A program made the translations under genes and the position numbers. Shown here one piece after another: positions 7,309 to 15,066 of a stretch of 64,000 bases of DNA. Below the pieces are notes generated by a model. It saw only the letters and a program-made list of their open reading frames with translations, did no database searches and was not told the DNA's origin. The stretch's first letter is position 1, and each line of letters begins with the position of its first letter. This DNA is from Cytobacillus oceanisediminis 2691. Its GTDB lineage: Bacteria > Bacillota > Bacilli > Bacillales > Cytobacillaceae. Location: the NCBI RefSeq assembly GCF_007678455.1, contig NZ_VEEP01000012.1, positions 1 to 64,000 on the forward strand, in the 5' to 3' direction.

Positions 7309-7482
7309 ATGATAATTGAAATGACTCAATTTAATATGGAGGATTTTAATAAACCTAACGAATGTTTTGTTGTTTCGGGGAGAATTATACCTACATTTGA
7401 ACACAATGTTTGGAATTATACGGAGGAGATATTCTCTGAACCTTATTACAAGAAATATGAAGATGATGAGATTGATCCTTGA
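7309..7482 (+). pseudogene. Truncated streptothricin acetyltransferase-like (SatA) fragment
   Basis: 57 residues starting MIIEMTQFNMEDFNKPNECF, continuing through SGRIIPTFEHNVWNYTEEIF and SEPYYKKYEDDEID, then a stop. As I recall the family, this is the N-terminal extension of Bacillus SatA-type GNAT acetyltransferases (about 180 residues, inactivating streptothricin by N-acetylation). The whole acetyl-CoA-binding GNAT core is absent and I could not find it in any frame downstream. GAAGGAGAT stands five bases before ATG 7309, so the fragment could still be translated. It is best seen as a 3'-deleted remnant. Confidence 0.6.
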
Positions 7483-7546
7483 ATTCTACAGTGTTTCAGG
7501 AAGTAATGAAATGGTTCATTCAATTTAATTCAAAAGGGGAAAAATA

Positions 7547-8155
7547 ATGTTAAAAAAACTCGGTATTGGTTTCTTGACGGTTTTAAGTTGCGGACTGAGT
7601 GTATATTTGTTTTTTTCAAATTTAAAAATGGATGAAACAAAATATGGCTCTAGTGAAGTGATCCTCTTTAGCATTCCATTAACATTGGTATTAATTTATG
7701 TTCATCTACTTACTCTCCCGAAAATAATTAAACACCACAACTATGCTAGACTAAAAAAAGGTATGGAGAGTATTTTTTTATCTCTATCGGTTATTCTTTT
7801 TACTCTGCATATTGGGTTACTTCTAGTTTCTACCGGTACAGATTTCGAATTAATACGGTTAATTCCTATATCTATAGGAATTGTTCTTATCACCACTGCT
7901 AACACTCTTCCAAGATTCCATCTAAACATAGTTGAAGATTTCCCTAACGTAATTACCGCATCCAATAAACTCTGGAATATACTGCTACGTCCGATTTCTT
8001 TTCCTCTTTTTTTTGGAGGGTTACTAATGTTATTTTGTGTATTTCTTCAAGGTAATCAGATGTTTATATCGTTCTTCATCATTCTTTTTTTAACGTTAAT
8101 TGTTTCAATATTACGTTCATATAGAGCTTATCAGCTCCATATAAATAATCGATAA
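7547..8155 (+). CDS. Multi-helix membrane protein, possibly SdpI-like
   Basis: A 202-residue protein with about six hydrophobic segments: two at the N-terminus, two in the middle (FLSLSVILFTLHIGLLLV and ISIGIVLITTAN) and two at the end. The stretch LPRFHLNIVEDFPNV followed by SNKLWNILLRPISFPLFFGG has the spacing of the SdpI family, where a conserved PNxxxGIRTPWTL segment precedes two helices, but the signature residues are not present. SdpI proteins protect Bacillus against the SdpC killing factor; that link is tentative. AAAAGGGG precedes the ATG. Confidence 0.45.
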   Translation: MLKKLGIGFLTVLSCGLSVYLFFSNLKMDETKYGSSEVILFSIPLTLVLIYVHLLTLPKIIKHHNYARLKKGMESIFLSLSVILFTLHIGLLLVSTGTDFELIRLIPISIGIVLITTANTLPRFHLNIVEDFPNVITASNKLWNILLRPISFPLFFGGLLMLFCVFLQGNQMFISFFIILFLTLIVSILRSYRAYQLHINNR

Positions 8156-8208
8156 GTCATTTTCCTGCATTTAGACTATATTTGCAAGATTGTATAGAAA
8201 TTAGAAAA

Positions 8209-8241
8209 GTACTTTGATCCACAAGGATTAAGGTGCTTTTT
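8209..8241 (+). terminator. Intrinsic terminator, TTGATCC/GGATTAA stem
   Basis: GTACTTTGATCC pairs over twelve positions, wobbles included, with GGATTAAGGTGC, and TTTTT follows. A hairpin repeat starts four bases later. Confidence 0.8.
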
Positions 8242-8244
8242 GAA

Positions 8245-8285
8245 GTTTCTTATTCCACTAACGATGCAGGATAGCTTAAGAAGAA
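8245..8285 (+). repeat. Dispersed hairpin repeat
   Basis: TTTCTTATTCCACTAACGAT, then GCAGGATAGCTTAAGAAGA. Outer arms TCTTATT/AAGAAGA and inner ACTA/TAGC are visible. Confidence 0.7.
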
Positions 8286-8322
8286 TGTGAAAATATACAT
8301 TATTATTATTGCGAGGTGAATT

Positions 8323-8679
8323 ATGAGCCAAGCAGCAGCTCAATATGAAAATTTCATAAAGGAAATATTAGAATGTAAAAAAGTTTGGACAGTAAAAGAC
8401 GAAAAAGGATTCCCGAGCTCAACAAATCCTAACGGTGAAACTGCACTACCTTTCTGGTCAAAAAAATCCAGAGCTGAAAAAATCATTGAATCCGTTCCAG
8501 CATATGAGAACTTCCTGACCTATGAAATCACATTAGAAAAATTTCTTGCCAGTTGGTTAACTGGTCTTGAAGAAGATGGATTATACGTTGGGGTCAACTG
8601 GAGTGGAAAAAGAGCAACTGGCTATGATATTAACCCGAAAGTTCTTATTGAAAGAATAAAATACGAACAAGTAAACTAG
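8323..8679 (+). CDS. DUF2750-domain protein
   Basis: A 118-residue soluble protein matching DUF2750: an N-terminal helix, the KVWTVKDEKGFPSSTNPNGE hairpin, LPFWSKKSRAEKI, and the C-terminal LEKFLASWLTGLEEDGLYVG followed by NWSGKRATGYDI. The LPFWS and W-L-x-G-x-x-x-D-G-x-x-V-G-V-N-W residues are the family's conserved points. The function is unknown; DUF2750 genes often sit in immunity-gene clusters beside SUKH proteins, as this one does. GCGAGGTGAATT precedes the ATG. Confidence 0.85.
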   Translation: MSQAAAQYENFIKEILECKKVWTVKDEKGFPSSTNPNGETALPFWSKKSRAEKIIESVPAYENFLTYEITLEKFLASWLTGLEEDGLYVGVNWSGKRATGYDINPKVLIERIKYEQVN

Positions 8680-8735
8680 CGTTATTTCACAACTATCAAA
8701 TATAGCCAGGAATTAATTTATGTATTTATCCTGAC

Positions 8736-8777
8736 CTTCTTATTAAGCTAAAGAAGCAGGATAGTTTCAAATGAAGG
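8736..8777 (+). repeat. Dispersed hairpin repeat
   Basis: CTTCTTATTAAGCTAAAGAA, GCAGGATAGTTTCAAATGAA, GG. It stands directly before the SUKH gene and supplies part of its ribosome binding region. Confidence 0.7.
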
Positions 8778-8789
8778 TAGGTAATAAAT

Positions 8790-9251
8790 TTGTATTCAAA
8801 TAAAATTATAGGAACAAAAGAAAAAATTGTTGAGGATGATTTGTACAAATTACAAATGAAATATAATTTTAAATTTCCTTCTTTTATTAGAGAACATTAT
8901 TTATTGTATAACGGTGGCTATCCTGAAAAGTCACTTTTTGTAGGTGGTGACAATCAAGAATATGTAGTGGATTACTTCATTCCAATAAAGAACGATCATG
9001 GACGAAATCTTTTTGAAGTCCTATATTTGCTAATTGATGAAAAGATAATCCCTAACTGGCTAATTCCATTTGCCGATGAACCAGGGGGTAATTTATTTTG
9101 TTTCAGTATTAGTGAAAAAGATAATGGAGCAATTTATTATTATAACCACGAATTTGAGTATGGTGATAATCCAGAAAATCACATAGTGTATTTGGCTGAA
9201 TCATTACCTAATTTTATTAATGCCTTAGTTGAGTATGAAGATGAGCTATGA
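8790..9251 (+). CDS. SMI1/KNR4 (SUKH) family protein
   Basis: A 153-residue protein of the SUKH superfamily, used in bacteria mainly as immunity proteins against nuclease and other polymorphic toxins. Family signs are LQMKYNFKFPSFIREHYLLY with the NGG that follows, the WLIPFADEPGGNLFCFS strand pair near residues 90-106, the YYYNHE segment and a closing helix (LPNFINALVEY). TTG 8790 follows GAAGGTAGG. No toxin gene is adjacent, so it may be an orphan immunity gene. Confidence 0.85.
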   Translation: MYSNKIIGTKEKIVEDDLYKLQMKYNFKFPSFIREHYLLYNGGYPEKSLFVGGDNQEYVVDYFIPIKNDHGRNLFEVLYLLIDEKIIPNWLIPFADEPGGNLFCFSISEKDNGAIYYYNHEFEYGDNPENHIVYLAESLPNFINALVEYEDEL

Positions 9252-9258
9252 TTAAGTA

Positions 9259-9294
9259 ACTTATTGAATTAAATGAGCAGCATAGCAAAAAAAG
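9259..9294 (+). repeat. Dispersed hairpin repeat, degenerate
   Basis: ACTTATTGAATTAAATGAGC, then AGCATAGCAAAAAAAG. It keeps the left arm and a GAGCAGCATAG core. Confidence 0.45.
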
Positions 9295-9329
9295 TTAAAG
9301 TGAAAAAAAGCTAAGATTGTGAACAATTG

Positions 9330-9364
9330 TACTTAAACTATCGGGTGCTTATGTTGAATAAGAG
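9330..9364 (-). repeat. Dispersed hairpin repeat, inverted and diverged
   Basis: Read on the minus strand it begins CTCTTATTCAACATAAGCAC and continues CCGATAGTTTAAG, matching the repeat's outer arms with a changed centre. It marks the end of the repeat-bearing region. Confidence 0.45.
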
Positions 9365-9400
9365 CCATTATATCTAGGATCCGAAAAAACAATAAATAAA

Positions 9401-9442
9401 AAAATGGCGTGTCAAAACCGATGTCAGTTTACACGCCATTTT
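9401..9442. terminator. Bidirectional terminator after qoxD
   Basis: AAAATGGCGTGT and ACACGCCATTTT are perfect inverted copies separated by 18 bases. The minus-strand read ends the qox operon and the plus-strand read ends the accessory region. Confidence 0.85.
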
Positions 9443-9513
9443 CATTGTCATTTAGAAGATTTGCACCCTAAAAAGGATAGGTGTACTTAAATAAATGGCC
9501 AAATTTCTGCTCA

Positions 9514-9813
9514 TTAATGCGAGTGTCCAGATGTCATTACCCAGATGGAGCCTGCCACAATGACGACTGCAATGAAAGCTGAATAAATAATATTGATATT
9601 GTTTGTAACTTTATCATCGCCTTCGTTGATGTGCATGAACATATACAGCTGGATACCAGCCTGGACAATTGCCAGTGTGCCGATGATCCACATGACTGCC
9701 TTCATGGATAGGGAGCTTTGAAGGGCAATCCATGCTGCGCCGAACGTCAATACAAGTGACATGAAGAATCCGATGACATGGCTGATTGGGAAGCCTTTAG
9801 AATGATTATCCAT
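9514..9813 (-). CDS. qoxD: Cytochrome aa3 quinol oxidase subunit IV
   Basis: A 99-residue subunit with three membrane helices (residues about 10-30, 37-58 and 73-93) and the heme-copper oxidase subunit IV pattern, including IVQAGIQLYMFMHINEGDD. It helps assemble or stabilise the aa3-600 menaquinol oxidase, the proton-pumping terminal oxidase of the Bacillus respiratory chain. It is the last gene of qoxABCD and starts one base after qoxC ends. The C-terminus ends in HSH. Confidence 0.93.
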   Translation of the reverse strand: MDNHSKGFPISHVIGFFMSLVLTFGAAWIALQSSLSMKAVMWIIGTLAIVQAGIQLYMFMHINEGDDKVTNNINIIYSAFIAVVIVAGSIWVMTSGHSH

Positions 9814-9814
9814 A

Positions 9815-10420
9815 TTACATCACCAACCCTCTTAGATATACGAAAGTGAAGATGAAAATCCAAACGACGTCAAGGAAGTGCCAGTATAGTCCAAAGATGA
9901 ACGTCTTGCGGGCTGTCACTGGAGTTAGCCCTCTCTGCAGCATCTGGATGATCAACAGGATAGCCCAGCCGATTCCGATGGTGACGTGTAATCCATGCGT
10001 TCCAAGCAGGACGAAGAAACTGGAAAGGAATGCGCTTGTTTGCATCGTTGCACCTTCATGTACATAGTGCATGAATTCGCGGATCTCCATGAATAGGAAA
10101 CCACCGCCGAGCAATAAAGTAAATACAAGCCACATCAGCATTCCTTTAATATTGCTGCGGCGCATCTCGAAAATCGAAATGCCCATTGTAAAACTGCTCG
10201 TCAATAGAAGGAAGGTTTGAATCAAAACGTCTTTTACGATAAAAATATCGCTCTGTGTTGGACCTCCCGCATGGCGCTCACCGAGGACACCATATACACC
10301 GAAAAGGGTAGCGAAAAGTACTATTTCTGCTCCAAGGAAGATCCAGAAGCCTAGGATGTTCATCCTGTTTTGTTCTGTCTGGTATTCAAGCGGCAAAGCG
10401 GCGTTGACTTTAGCTGACAT
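9815..10420 (-). CDS. qoxC: Cytochrome aa3 quinol oxidase subunit III
   Basis: A 201-residue integral subunit III of the heme-copper oxidase. Five hydrophobic helices are present, with the family's conserved FWIFLGAEIVLFATLFG near the N-terminus, FLLLTSSFTMG, GTHGLHVTIGIGWA and FGLYWHFLDVVWIFIFTFVY at the end. The Glu of helix III-type (MEIREFMHY region) is present. The start overlaps the end of qoxB by 11 bases, which indicates translational coupling. Confidence 0.95.
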   Translation of the reverse strand: MSAKVNAALPLEYQTEQNRMNILGFWIFLGAEIVLFATLFGVYGVLGERHAGGPTQSDIFIVKDVLIQTFLLLTSSFTMGISIFEMRRSNIKGMLMWLVFTLLLGGGFLFMEIREFMHYVHEGATMQTSAFLSSFFVLLGTHGLHVTIGIGWAILLIIQMLQRGLTPVTARKTFIFGLYWHFLDVVWIFIFTFVYLRGLVM

Positions 10421-12398
10421 GGTTCTTCACTCCTTTGTTCGCGCCTTTTCTCCATTTGCGTTCCGTTTCAGAGATTTCATCCTTGTGAACATGGAATCCT
10501 TCATCATAATCAAATGAACGGAAAGCCAAACCGGCAAATATTCCAAGAGCGGCAACCCCGGCAGCAATTGTCCATTCAAAAACAAGCAGGAATCCTGAGA
10601 TACCAAATACTACACCCATATAGATCGGAATCCATGTATTGCTAGGCAAGTGAATTTCTTCAATCTCATCTTCACTCAGAGGCTGAATTTCATTGTTCTT
10701 TTTCATGTGCCAGAAAGCATCAAGCTTTGTTACTTCCGGAAGGGAAGCAAAATTGTAATGCTGCACAGGAGTAGCAGTAGCCCATTCAAGAGTTCTTGCA
10801 TCCCAAGGGTCATTGCCGATGTTGCGGTCAGCATGGCGGGCACTCCAATAAATATTGTAAACAAGGGCCGCAAAGCCTGCTGCAAGAATGACTGAACCTG
10901 CTGCAGAAAGCATCATCAATGGTCCAAAGCCAGTTTCAGCTGAGTATGTGTACGCACGGCGGACCGCACCATCAAGTCCTAGGAAGAACATTGGCATGAA
11001 TGTCACGTTGAAACCTACTACGAACAGCCAGAAATGCCATTTTCCGATTTTTTCATTCAGCATATAGCCGAACATCTTTGGCCACCAGTAATAAAGGCCG
11101 GCAAAGATCGGGAACACTACCCCAGGAATCAATACATAGTGGAAGTGCGCCACCAGGAACAATGTGTTGTGATACTGGTAATCGGCTGCAGCCATTGCAA
11201 GCATGACGCCAGTAACACCGCCGATGACAAAGTTAGGAACGAATGCAAGTGCCCAGAGCATGGATGTTGTAAACTTGATTCGCCCTTTTCTCATTGTGAA
11301 CAGCCAGTTGAACACCTTCACTCCGGTCGGAATGGCAATCGCCATTGTTGTGATCGAGAAGAACGAGTTCACTGCGGCATTATTGCCCATCGTAAAGAAG
11401 TGGTGAACCCAAACAAGCATACTCAAGACAGATATCATCACAATTGAAATAACCATTGATTTATAACCGTAAAGCGTTTTGCGGGCAAAAGTTGAGATAA
11501 TATCTGACAGCATTCCGAAAGCCGGCAGAACGACAATATAAACTTCAGGGTGTCCCCATAACCAGAACAGGTTTGCCCATAGCATATCCATACCGCCTCC
11601 GGAAATCGTGAAGAAGTGAGTACCGAATGTGCGGTCAAATGTCATCAATGCAAGTGCCACTGTAAAAATAGGGAAGCTGGCCACGATGATGATTGATGTA
11701 ATGAATGATGTCCAGGTGAACATTGGCATCTTCATCAAGGTCATGCCTTTGGTTCTCATTTTTAACACTGTGACAACGAAGTTAATACCAGTCATCAAAG
11801 TACCGGCACCTGCAATTTGCAGAGCCACAGCATAAAAGTTATTCCCTATGCCCGGACTGAATTCTTTCCCGGCAAGAGGGAAGTATGAAGTCCAGCCAGC
11901 ATCTGGTGAACCACCGATAATGAATGAAATGTTAAAGAGCGCAGCACCGCTCACAGTCAGCCAGAAGCTGAGTGCGTTTAGCTGTGGAAAAGCAACGTCC
12001 CGAGCGCCAATCTGCAATGGTACGGCAAAGTTCATGAGACCGATCAACAGCGGCATCGCCACAAACAGGATCATGATGACACCGTGAGTTGTAAAGACTT
12101 CATTGTAATGTTGTGCATTCAGGAATTCATTTTCTGGAACTGCCGTCTGGCCTTTCATCATCAACCCGTCAATTCCGCCGCGGAAAAACATCACGACACC
12201 AAGCAGGATATACATGATCCCAATTTTCTTGTGATCAACGGTTGTCAGCCATTCAGTCCAAAGGTAATTCCATTTTTTAAAGTAAGTGATTCCAGCTATC
12301 GCTCCTACGATCGTCAGAGCAATACCAATCTGTGATGCAAAAATCAGTGGATCGCCGGTTACAAAAAATTCATCCCATTTAATGCCCACTGTGCTCAC
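10410..12398 (-). CDS. qoxB: Cytochrome aa3 quinol oxidase subunit I
   Basis: The catalytic 662-residue subunit, which holds heme a and the heme a3-CuB centre and reduces oxygen to water while pumping protons. Seen in order: TTHGVIMILF (heme a His ligand), WLWGHPEVYIVVLP (CuB His and the Tyr that is cross-linked in this family), WVHHFFTMG (two CuB His) and LFLVAHFHYVLIPG (heme His pair). About 14-15 helices fit the long form of the family. GTG 12398 is used as start and overlaps qoxA by 20 bases. Confidence 0.97.
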   Translation of the reverse strand: MSTVGIKWDEFFVTGDPLIFASQIGIALTIVGAIAGITYFKKWNYLWTEWLTTVDHKKIGIMYILLGVVMFFRGGIDGLMMKGQTAVPENEFLNAQHYNEVFTTHGVIMILFVAMPLLIGLMNFAVPLQIGARDVAFPQLNALSFWLTVSGAALFNISFIIGGSPDAGWTSYFPLAGKEFSPGIGNNFYAVALQIAGAGTLMTGINFVVTVLKMRTKGMTLMKMPMFTWTSFITSIIIVASFPIFTVALALMTFDRTFGTHFFTISGGGMDMLWANLFWLWGHPEVYIVVLPAFGMLSDIISTFARKTLYGYKSMVISIVMISVLSMLVWVHHFFTMGNNAAVNSFFSITTMAIAIPTGVKVFNWLFTMRKGRIKFTTSMLWALAFVPNFVIGGVTGVMLAMAAADYQYHNTLFLVAHFHYVLIPGVVFPIFAGLYYWWPKMFGYMLNEKIGKWHFWLFVVGFNVTFMPMFFLGLDGAVRRAYTYSAETGFGPLMMLSAAGSVILAAGFAALVYNIYWSARHADRNIGNDPWDARTLEWATATPVQHYNFASLPEVTKLDAFWHMKKNNEIQPLSEDEIEEIHLPSNTWIPIYMGVVFGISGFLLVFEWTIAAGVAALGIFAGLAFRSFDYDEGFHVHKDEISETERKWRKGANKGVKNHVS

Positions 12399-13383
12399 CT
12401 CCGTGAGAATCCTCAGTTTCTGATTCTTTATGATTCATAGTTTTAGAGTCGTTTCCGTCTTTATTTTTGTAATTATTCTCGTCCTCAAAAATCTTACCTG
12501 GCCAGCCATGTCCTCTGTCATACATTTCAGGGTTGGTGTAATTCTTTGAGTGAGGATCGGAATGATCAACCCATTCAAGATGCGTATTTGAGAACGTCTT
12601 CCGGCCAAAGTGTGATGGCTCAAGCATTTTCTCATATTCTTCAAGAGTCATTTTTGGTGCCGTTTCCTTTACGTCCTTAATCCATTGGTCGAAATCTTCC
12701 TGTGTTTGGGAAAGGACTTCGAATTCCATTCCTGCATAGCCCTGGCCATTGAAGTTTGTATTTCGGCCTACATATGAGCCAGGATTGTCAGCGACAAGGT
12801 AAAGCTGTGTCTCGGCATGCGCCATTGTGTACTTTTGACCGGCAAGTGCAGGAATCCAAAAGCTCTGCATCGTACCAGCTGATGTCAGCTTAAAGTCGAT
12901 TGGACGATCTTCAGGGATGTTCACATAATTGACTGTCTCGATCCCTTGTTCTGGATAGCTGAAAATCCATTTCCAGTCAGCAGAAGTAACATTTATGACA
13001 AGCGGTTCTTTATCTTCATAGCCTTTAGGAATTTCATCTATTGCATAAATTGTTTTGACTGTTGGAATGGTCAAAGCAATGATAATCAAAATTGGAATGA
13101 CAGTCCAAATAATTTCCAAGACTGTGCTGCCGTGTTCTTCAGGCGGCTCATAATCCATATTGTTTTTTCGCTCACGGTACTTCCAGACAATGAAAGCGAA
13201 AAGCCCGAATACAACCACTGTAACAAGCAGCATCAAAGCAATCGAAAAGTTGATTAGCTCAAGAATTTGCCTGGCGATTGGTCCCTCAGGGTTAAATACC
13301 ACCATATTGTTTTCACAGCCGCTAAGCAACAGCATAGCCATGATCGAGGTGAGGGAGACCAAAAAAAGTTTTGATTTCTTCAT
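12379..13383 (-). CDS. qoxA: Cytochrome aa3 quinol oxidase subunit II, lipoprotein
   Basis: A 334-residue subunit II. A lipoprotein signal ends in LLLSGC (Cys near residue 22), followed by two helices (about 43-65 and 86-108) and an extracytoplasmic cupredoxin domain. The CuA ligands of cytochrome c oxidases are not seen, as expected for a quinol-oxidising member. The C-terminal tail is hydrophilic and His/Glu-rich (ESETEDSHGGEHSGH), which may bind metal. The ATG at 13383 is chosen because AAAGGAG lies eight bases upstream; the frame continues six codons further. Confidence 0.95.
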   Translation of the reverse strand: MKKSKLFLVSLTSIMAMLLLSGCENNMVVFNPEGPIARQILELINFSIALMLLVTVVVFGLFAFIVWKYRERKNNMDYEPPEEHGSTVLEIIWTVIPILIIIALTIPTVKTIYAIDEIPKGYEDKEPLVINVTSADWKWIFSYPEQGIETVNYVNIPEDRPIDFKLTSAGTMQSFWIPALAGQKYTMAHAETQLYLVADNPGSYVGRNTNFNGQGYAGMEFEVLSQTQEDFDQWIKDVKETAPKMTLEEYEKMLEPSHFGRKTFSNTHLEWVDHSDPHSKNYTNPEMYDRGHGWPGKIFEDENNYKNKDGNDSKTMNHKESETEDSHGGEHSGH

Positions 13384-13498
13384 CACTGCAGCTCCTTTCA
13401 AATTTCAACCTTGTTCATTTTATCACAAACTTATGTTCATTTGTTCACAATGTTGTCAAAAGTAAGCCGAAAATGAACGGTAAGTTGTGGCAAAAAAG

Positions 13499-13516
13499 GT
13501 GTGATAAATATCACAC
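13499..13516. promoter_or_regulatory. Fnr/CRP-type palindrome upstream of qoxA
   Basis: GTGTGATAAATATCACAC has perfect 8-bp arms and contains TGTGA-N6-TCACA, the spacing used by Bacillus Fnr and other CRP-family regulators. It lies about 115 bases upstream of qoxA. Oxygen control of a terminal oxidase would make sense, but the regulator is inferred. Confidence 0.5.
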
Positions 13517-13640
13517 TGCTTTATTTGTAATCATTCTAACATGGAAATTGTTACGGATCTGAAGACAAATGTGAACAAATTATGAAAACAAAAAATGTCA
13601 TCTTCGTGAATTTCGAACGGCAGATATTGACGAAAAAAAA

Positions 13641-13668
13641 CAGGGCCATATTGCAGGCCCTGTAAGGG
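13641..13668 (-). terminator. Intrinsic terminator after the 13688 gene
   Basis: CAGGGCC and GGCCCTG form a stem around eight bases. On the minus strand the stem is followed by a run of eight T (13633-13640 as A on the plus strand). Confidence 0.75.
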
Positions 13669-13687
13669 TACTTCTTTTGTTTCTATT

Positions 13688-13852
13688 TTAAGATATCCTG
13701 TATGTTTCGATATAGGTCTCCAATGCTGGATGGAATTCTTTTTCGTAATGGGCAGATGGACAAACTTTTACAATAATTGTTTTGCTCTCAAGTTGTTTTT
13801 TCACTTTGAGGGTTGCGTCGCAGCGTGGGCATTTCTCTTTAAAAAGATTCAT
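13688..13852 (-). CDS. 54-residue zinc-ribbon-like small protein
   Basis: The ATG at 13852 follows TAGGAGGTGC. The product begins MNLFKEKCPRCDATLKVKK, has a second cysteine cluster beginning VCPSAHYEKEF and ends IETYRIS. The CPRC pair plus the later Cys and His suggests a one-zinc ribbon, although the second knuckle lacks a clean CxxC. It has its own terminator, which supports expression. I do not recognise a named family; small zinc-ribbon genes of this kind occur next to the qox region in Bacillaceae. Confidence 0.65.
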   Translation of the reverse strand: MNLFKEKCPRCDATLKVKKQLESKTIIVKVCPSAHYEKEFHPALETYIETYRIS

Positions 13853-13985
13853 AGTTTGCACCTCCTATAATCCCTATGTGTTTAGTATGAATTAAAAGTG
13901 GTTATTTTTCAATGGTTAATAAGCCCAACTATGGTACGATGAAAGTGGAATGTGATCTGGTATTAATCGGAGTAGAGGTGTCAAA

Positions 13986-14880
13986 ATGTTATTAGAGAAT
14001 TTAACAGGAAAAAAGGCCATCATCACTGGTGCAAACAGTGGAATTGGCTATGAGGCTGCAAAGGACCTTTCTTCAAAAGGAGCATTTGTCATCCTGGCTG
14101 TTAGGAACATGGAAAAGGGCAAGGGAGCAGCAGAAGGCCATCCTTCAGCGAAATCCCCAGGCAAAAATAAAACTTATGAAGCTTGATCTGGCAGACTTGC
14201 AAAGTGTCCGCGATTTCACCGAAGTCTTCATGGAAGAATTCGATTCTCTCGATCTTTTAATCAATAATGCCGGGGTCATGATTCCGCCTTATGGAAAGAC
14301 TAAGGATGGTTTTGAACTTCAGTTTGGCAGCAATCACCTTGGTCATTTTGCTTTAACGGGACTCCTGTTGCCGATTTTAAAAACAACCTCCGAATCCAGA
14401 GTGGTGACTTTAAGCAGTATCGCCCATAGAGGAGCCAAAATAGATTTTTACAATTTAGATGGCTCAAAAGGTTATAAAGCTATGAAGTTTTATGGGCAAA
14501 GTAAACTGGCCAACCTTTTATTCGCCAAAGAGCTGGATAACCGTTTCAAACATCATGGACTGGAGAGCATCAGTATTGCATGTCATCCGGGAATTTCAAA
14601 TACGAATTTATTCCATTTAGGTAAAGGCGAAACTCCTGCATTCATGAAAGGGATGGTCAAATTCTTTTCGCAGCCTGCCGAAAAGGGAGCTGAGACAACC
14701 ATTTATGCTGCTACTGAAGAAAGCCTGCAGGGCGGTGAATATATCGGCCCAAATGGACGAGGGAATCGCAAGGGGAATCCAGCAATTGAAATTCCAGCAG
14801 CAGGTGTTTACAACAAGGAGACCATGGAAAAATTGTGGGCAGTTTCTGAAGAATTAACAAATGTTAGATATACCTTTTAA
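13986..14880 (+). pseudogene. Frameshifted short-chain dehydrogenase
   Basis: The first frame gives the Rossmann start [20 protein letters not shown] and breaks after GKGAAEG. The +1 frame then continues [20 protein letters not shown] and runs to 14880 with DLLINNAGVMIP, the catalytic YGQSK and an intact C-terminus. Removing one G from the GG at 14136-14137 restores a single 297-residue SDR of the retinol-dehydrogenase-like type. All catalytic residues survive, so the indel is recent or an assembly error. Confidence 0.85.
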
Positions 14881-14905
14881 AGGCTCTGATAATAGAGTCT
14901 TTTAT
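14881..14905 (+). terminator. Weak intrinsic terminator
   Basis: GGCTCT pairs with AGAGTC through one wobble around GATAAT, followed by TTTT. Confidence 0.45.
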
Positions 14906-14927
14906 TATATTAATATAATATTAATCG

Positions 14928-14941
14928 TGTAAGCGCTAACA
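14928..14941. promoter_or_regulatory. CcpA cre site
   Basis: TGTAAGCGCTAACA fits the catabolite-responsive element consensus (TGNAANCGNWNNCA) with a central palindromic GCGC. It lies about 125 bases upstream of the small gene at 15067 and about 480 bases upstream of adhE. Confidence 0.65.
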
Positions 14942-14990
14942 TATTCACTTATATTATTGTTATTATAAATGGTAATTTATAGTTCATATA

Positions 14991-15008
14991 TTGTTCAATA
15001 TTTCACAA
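14991..15008. promoter_or_regulatory. Possible degenerate Rex site
   Basis: TTGTTCAATATTTCACAA keeps one perfect TTCACAA half and a weakened TTGTTCA half, with the same four-base spacing as the clear Rex box at 15311. It lies about 60 bases before the 15067 gene. Confidence 0.35.
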
Positions 15009-15066
15009 ACTATTATTGTTTTATTATGATAATCTTTAATTAGAAAGAAGAAAAGGAGTGATTGAA

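Noticed and set aside
7547-8155. Confident SdpI immunity protein
   Set aside because: The helix layout is similar, but the conserved GIRTPWTL-type residues are missing, so only a tentative label was kept.
11034-11447. Plus-strand frame of 137 residues opposite qoxB
   Set aside because: It mirrors a highly conserved oxidase segment, is rich in His and Cys by antisense coding, and has no ribosome binding site.
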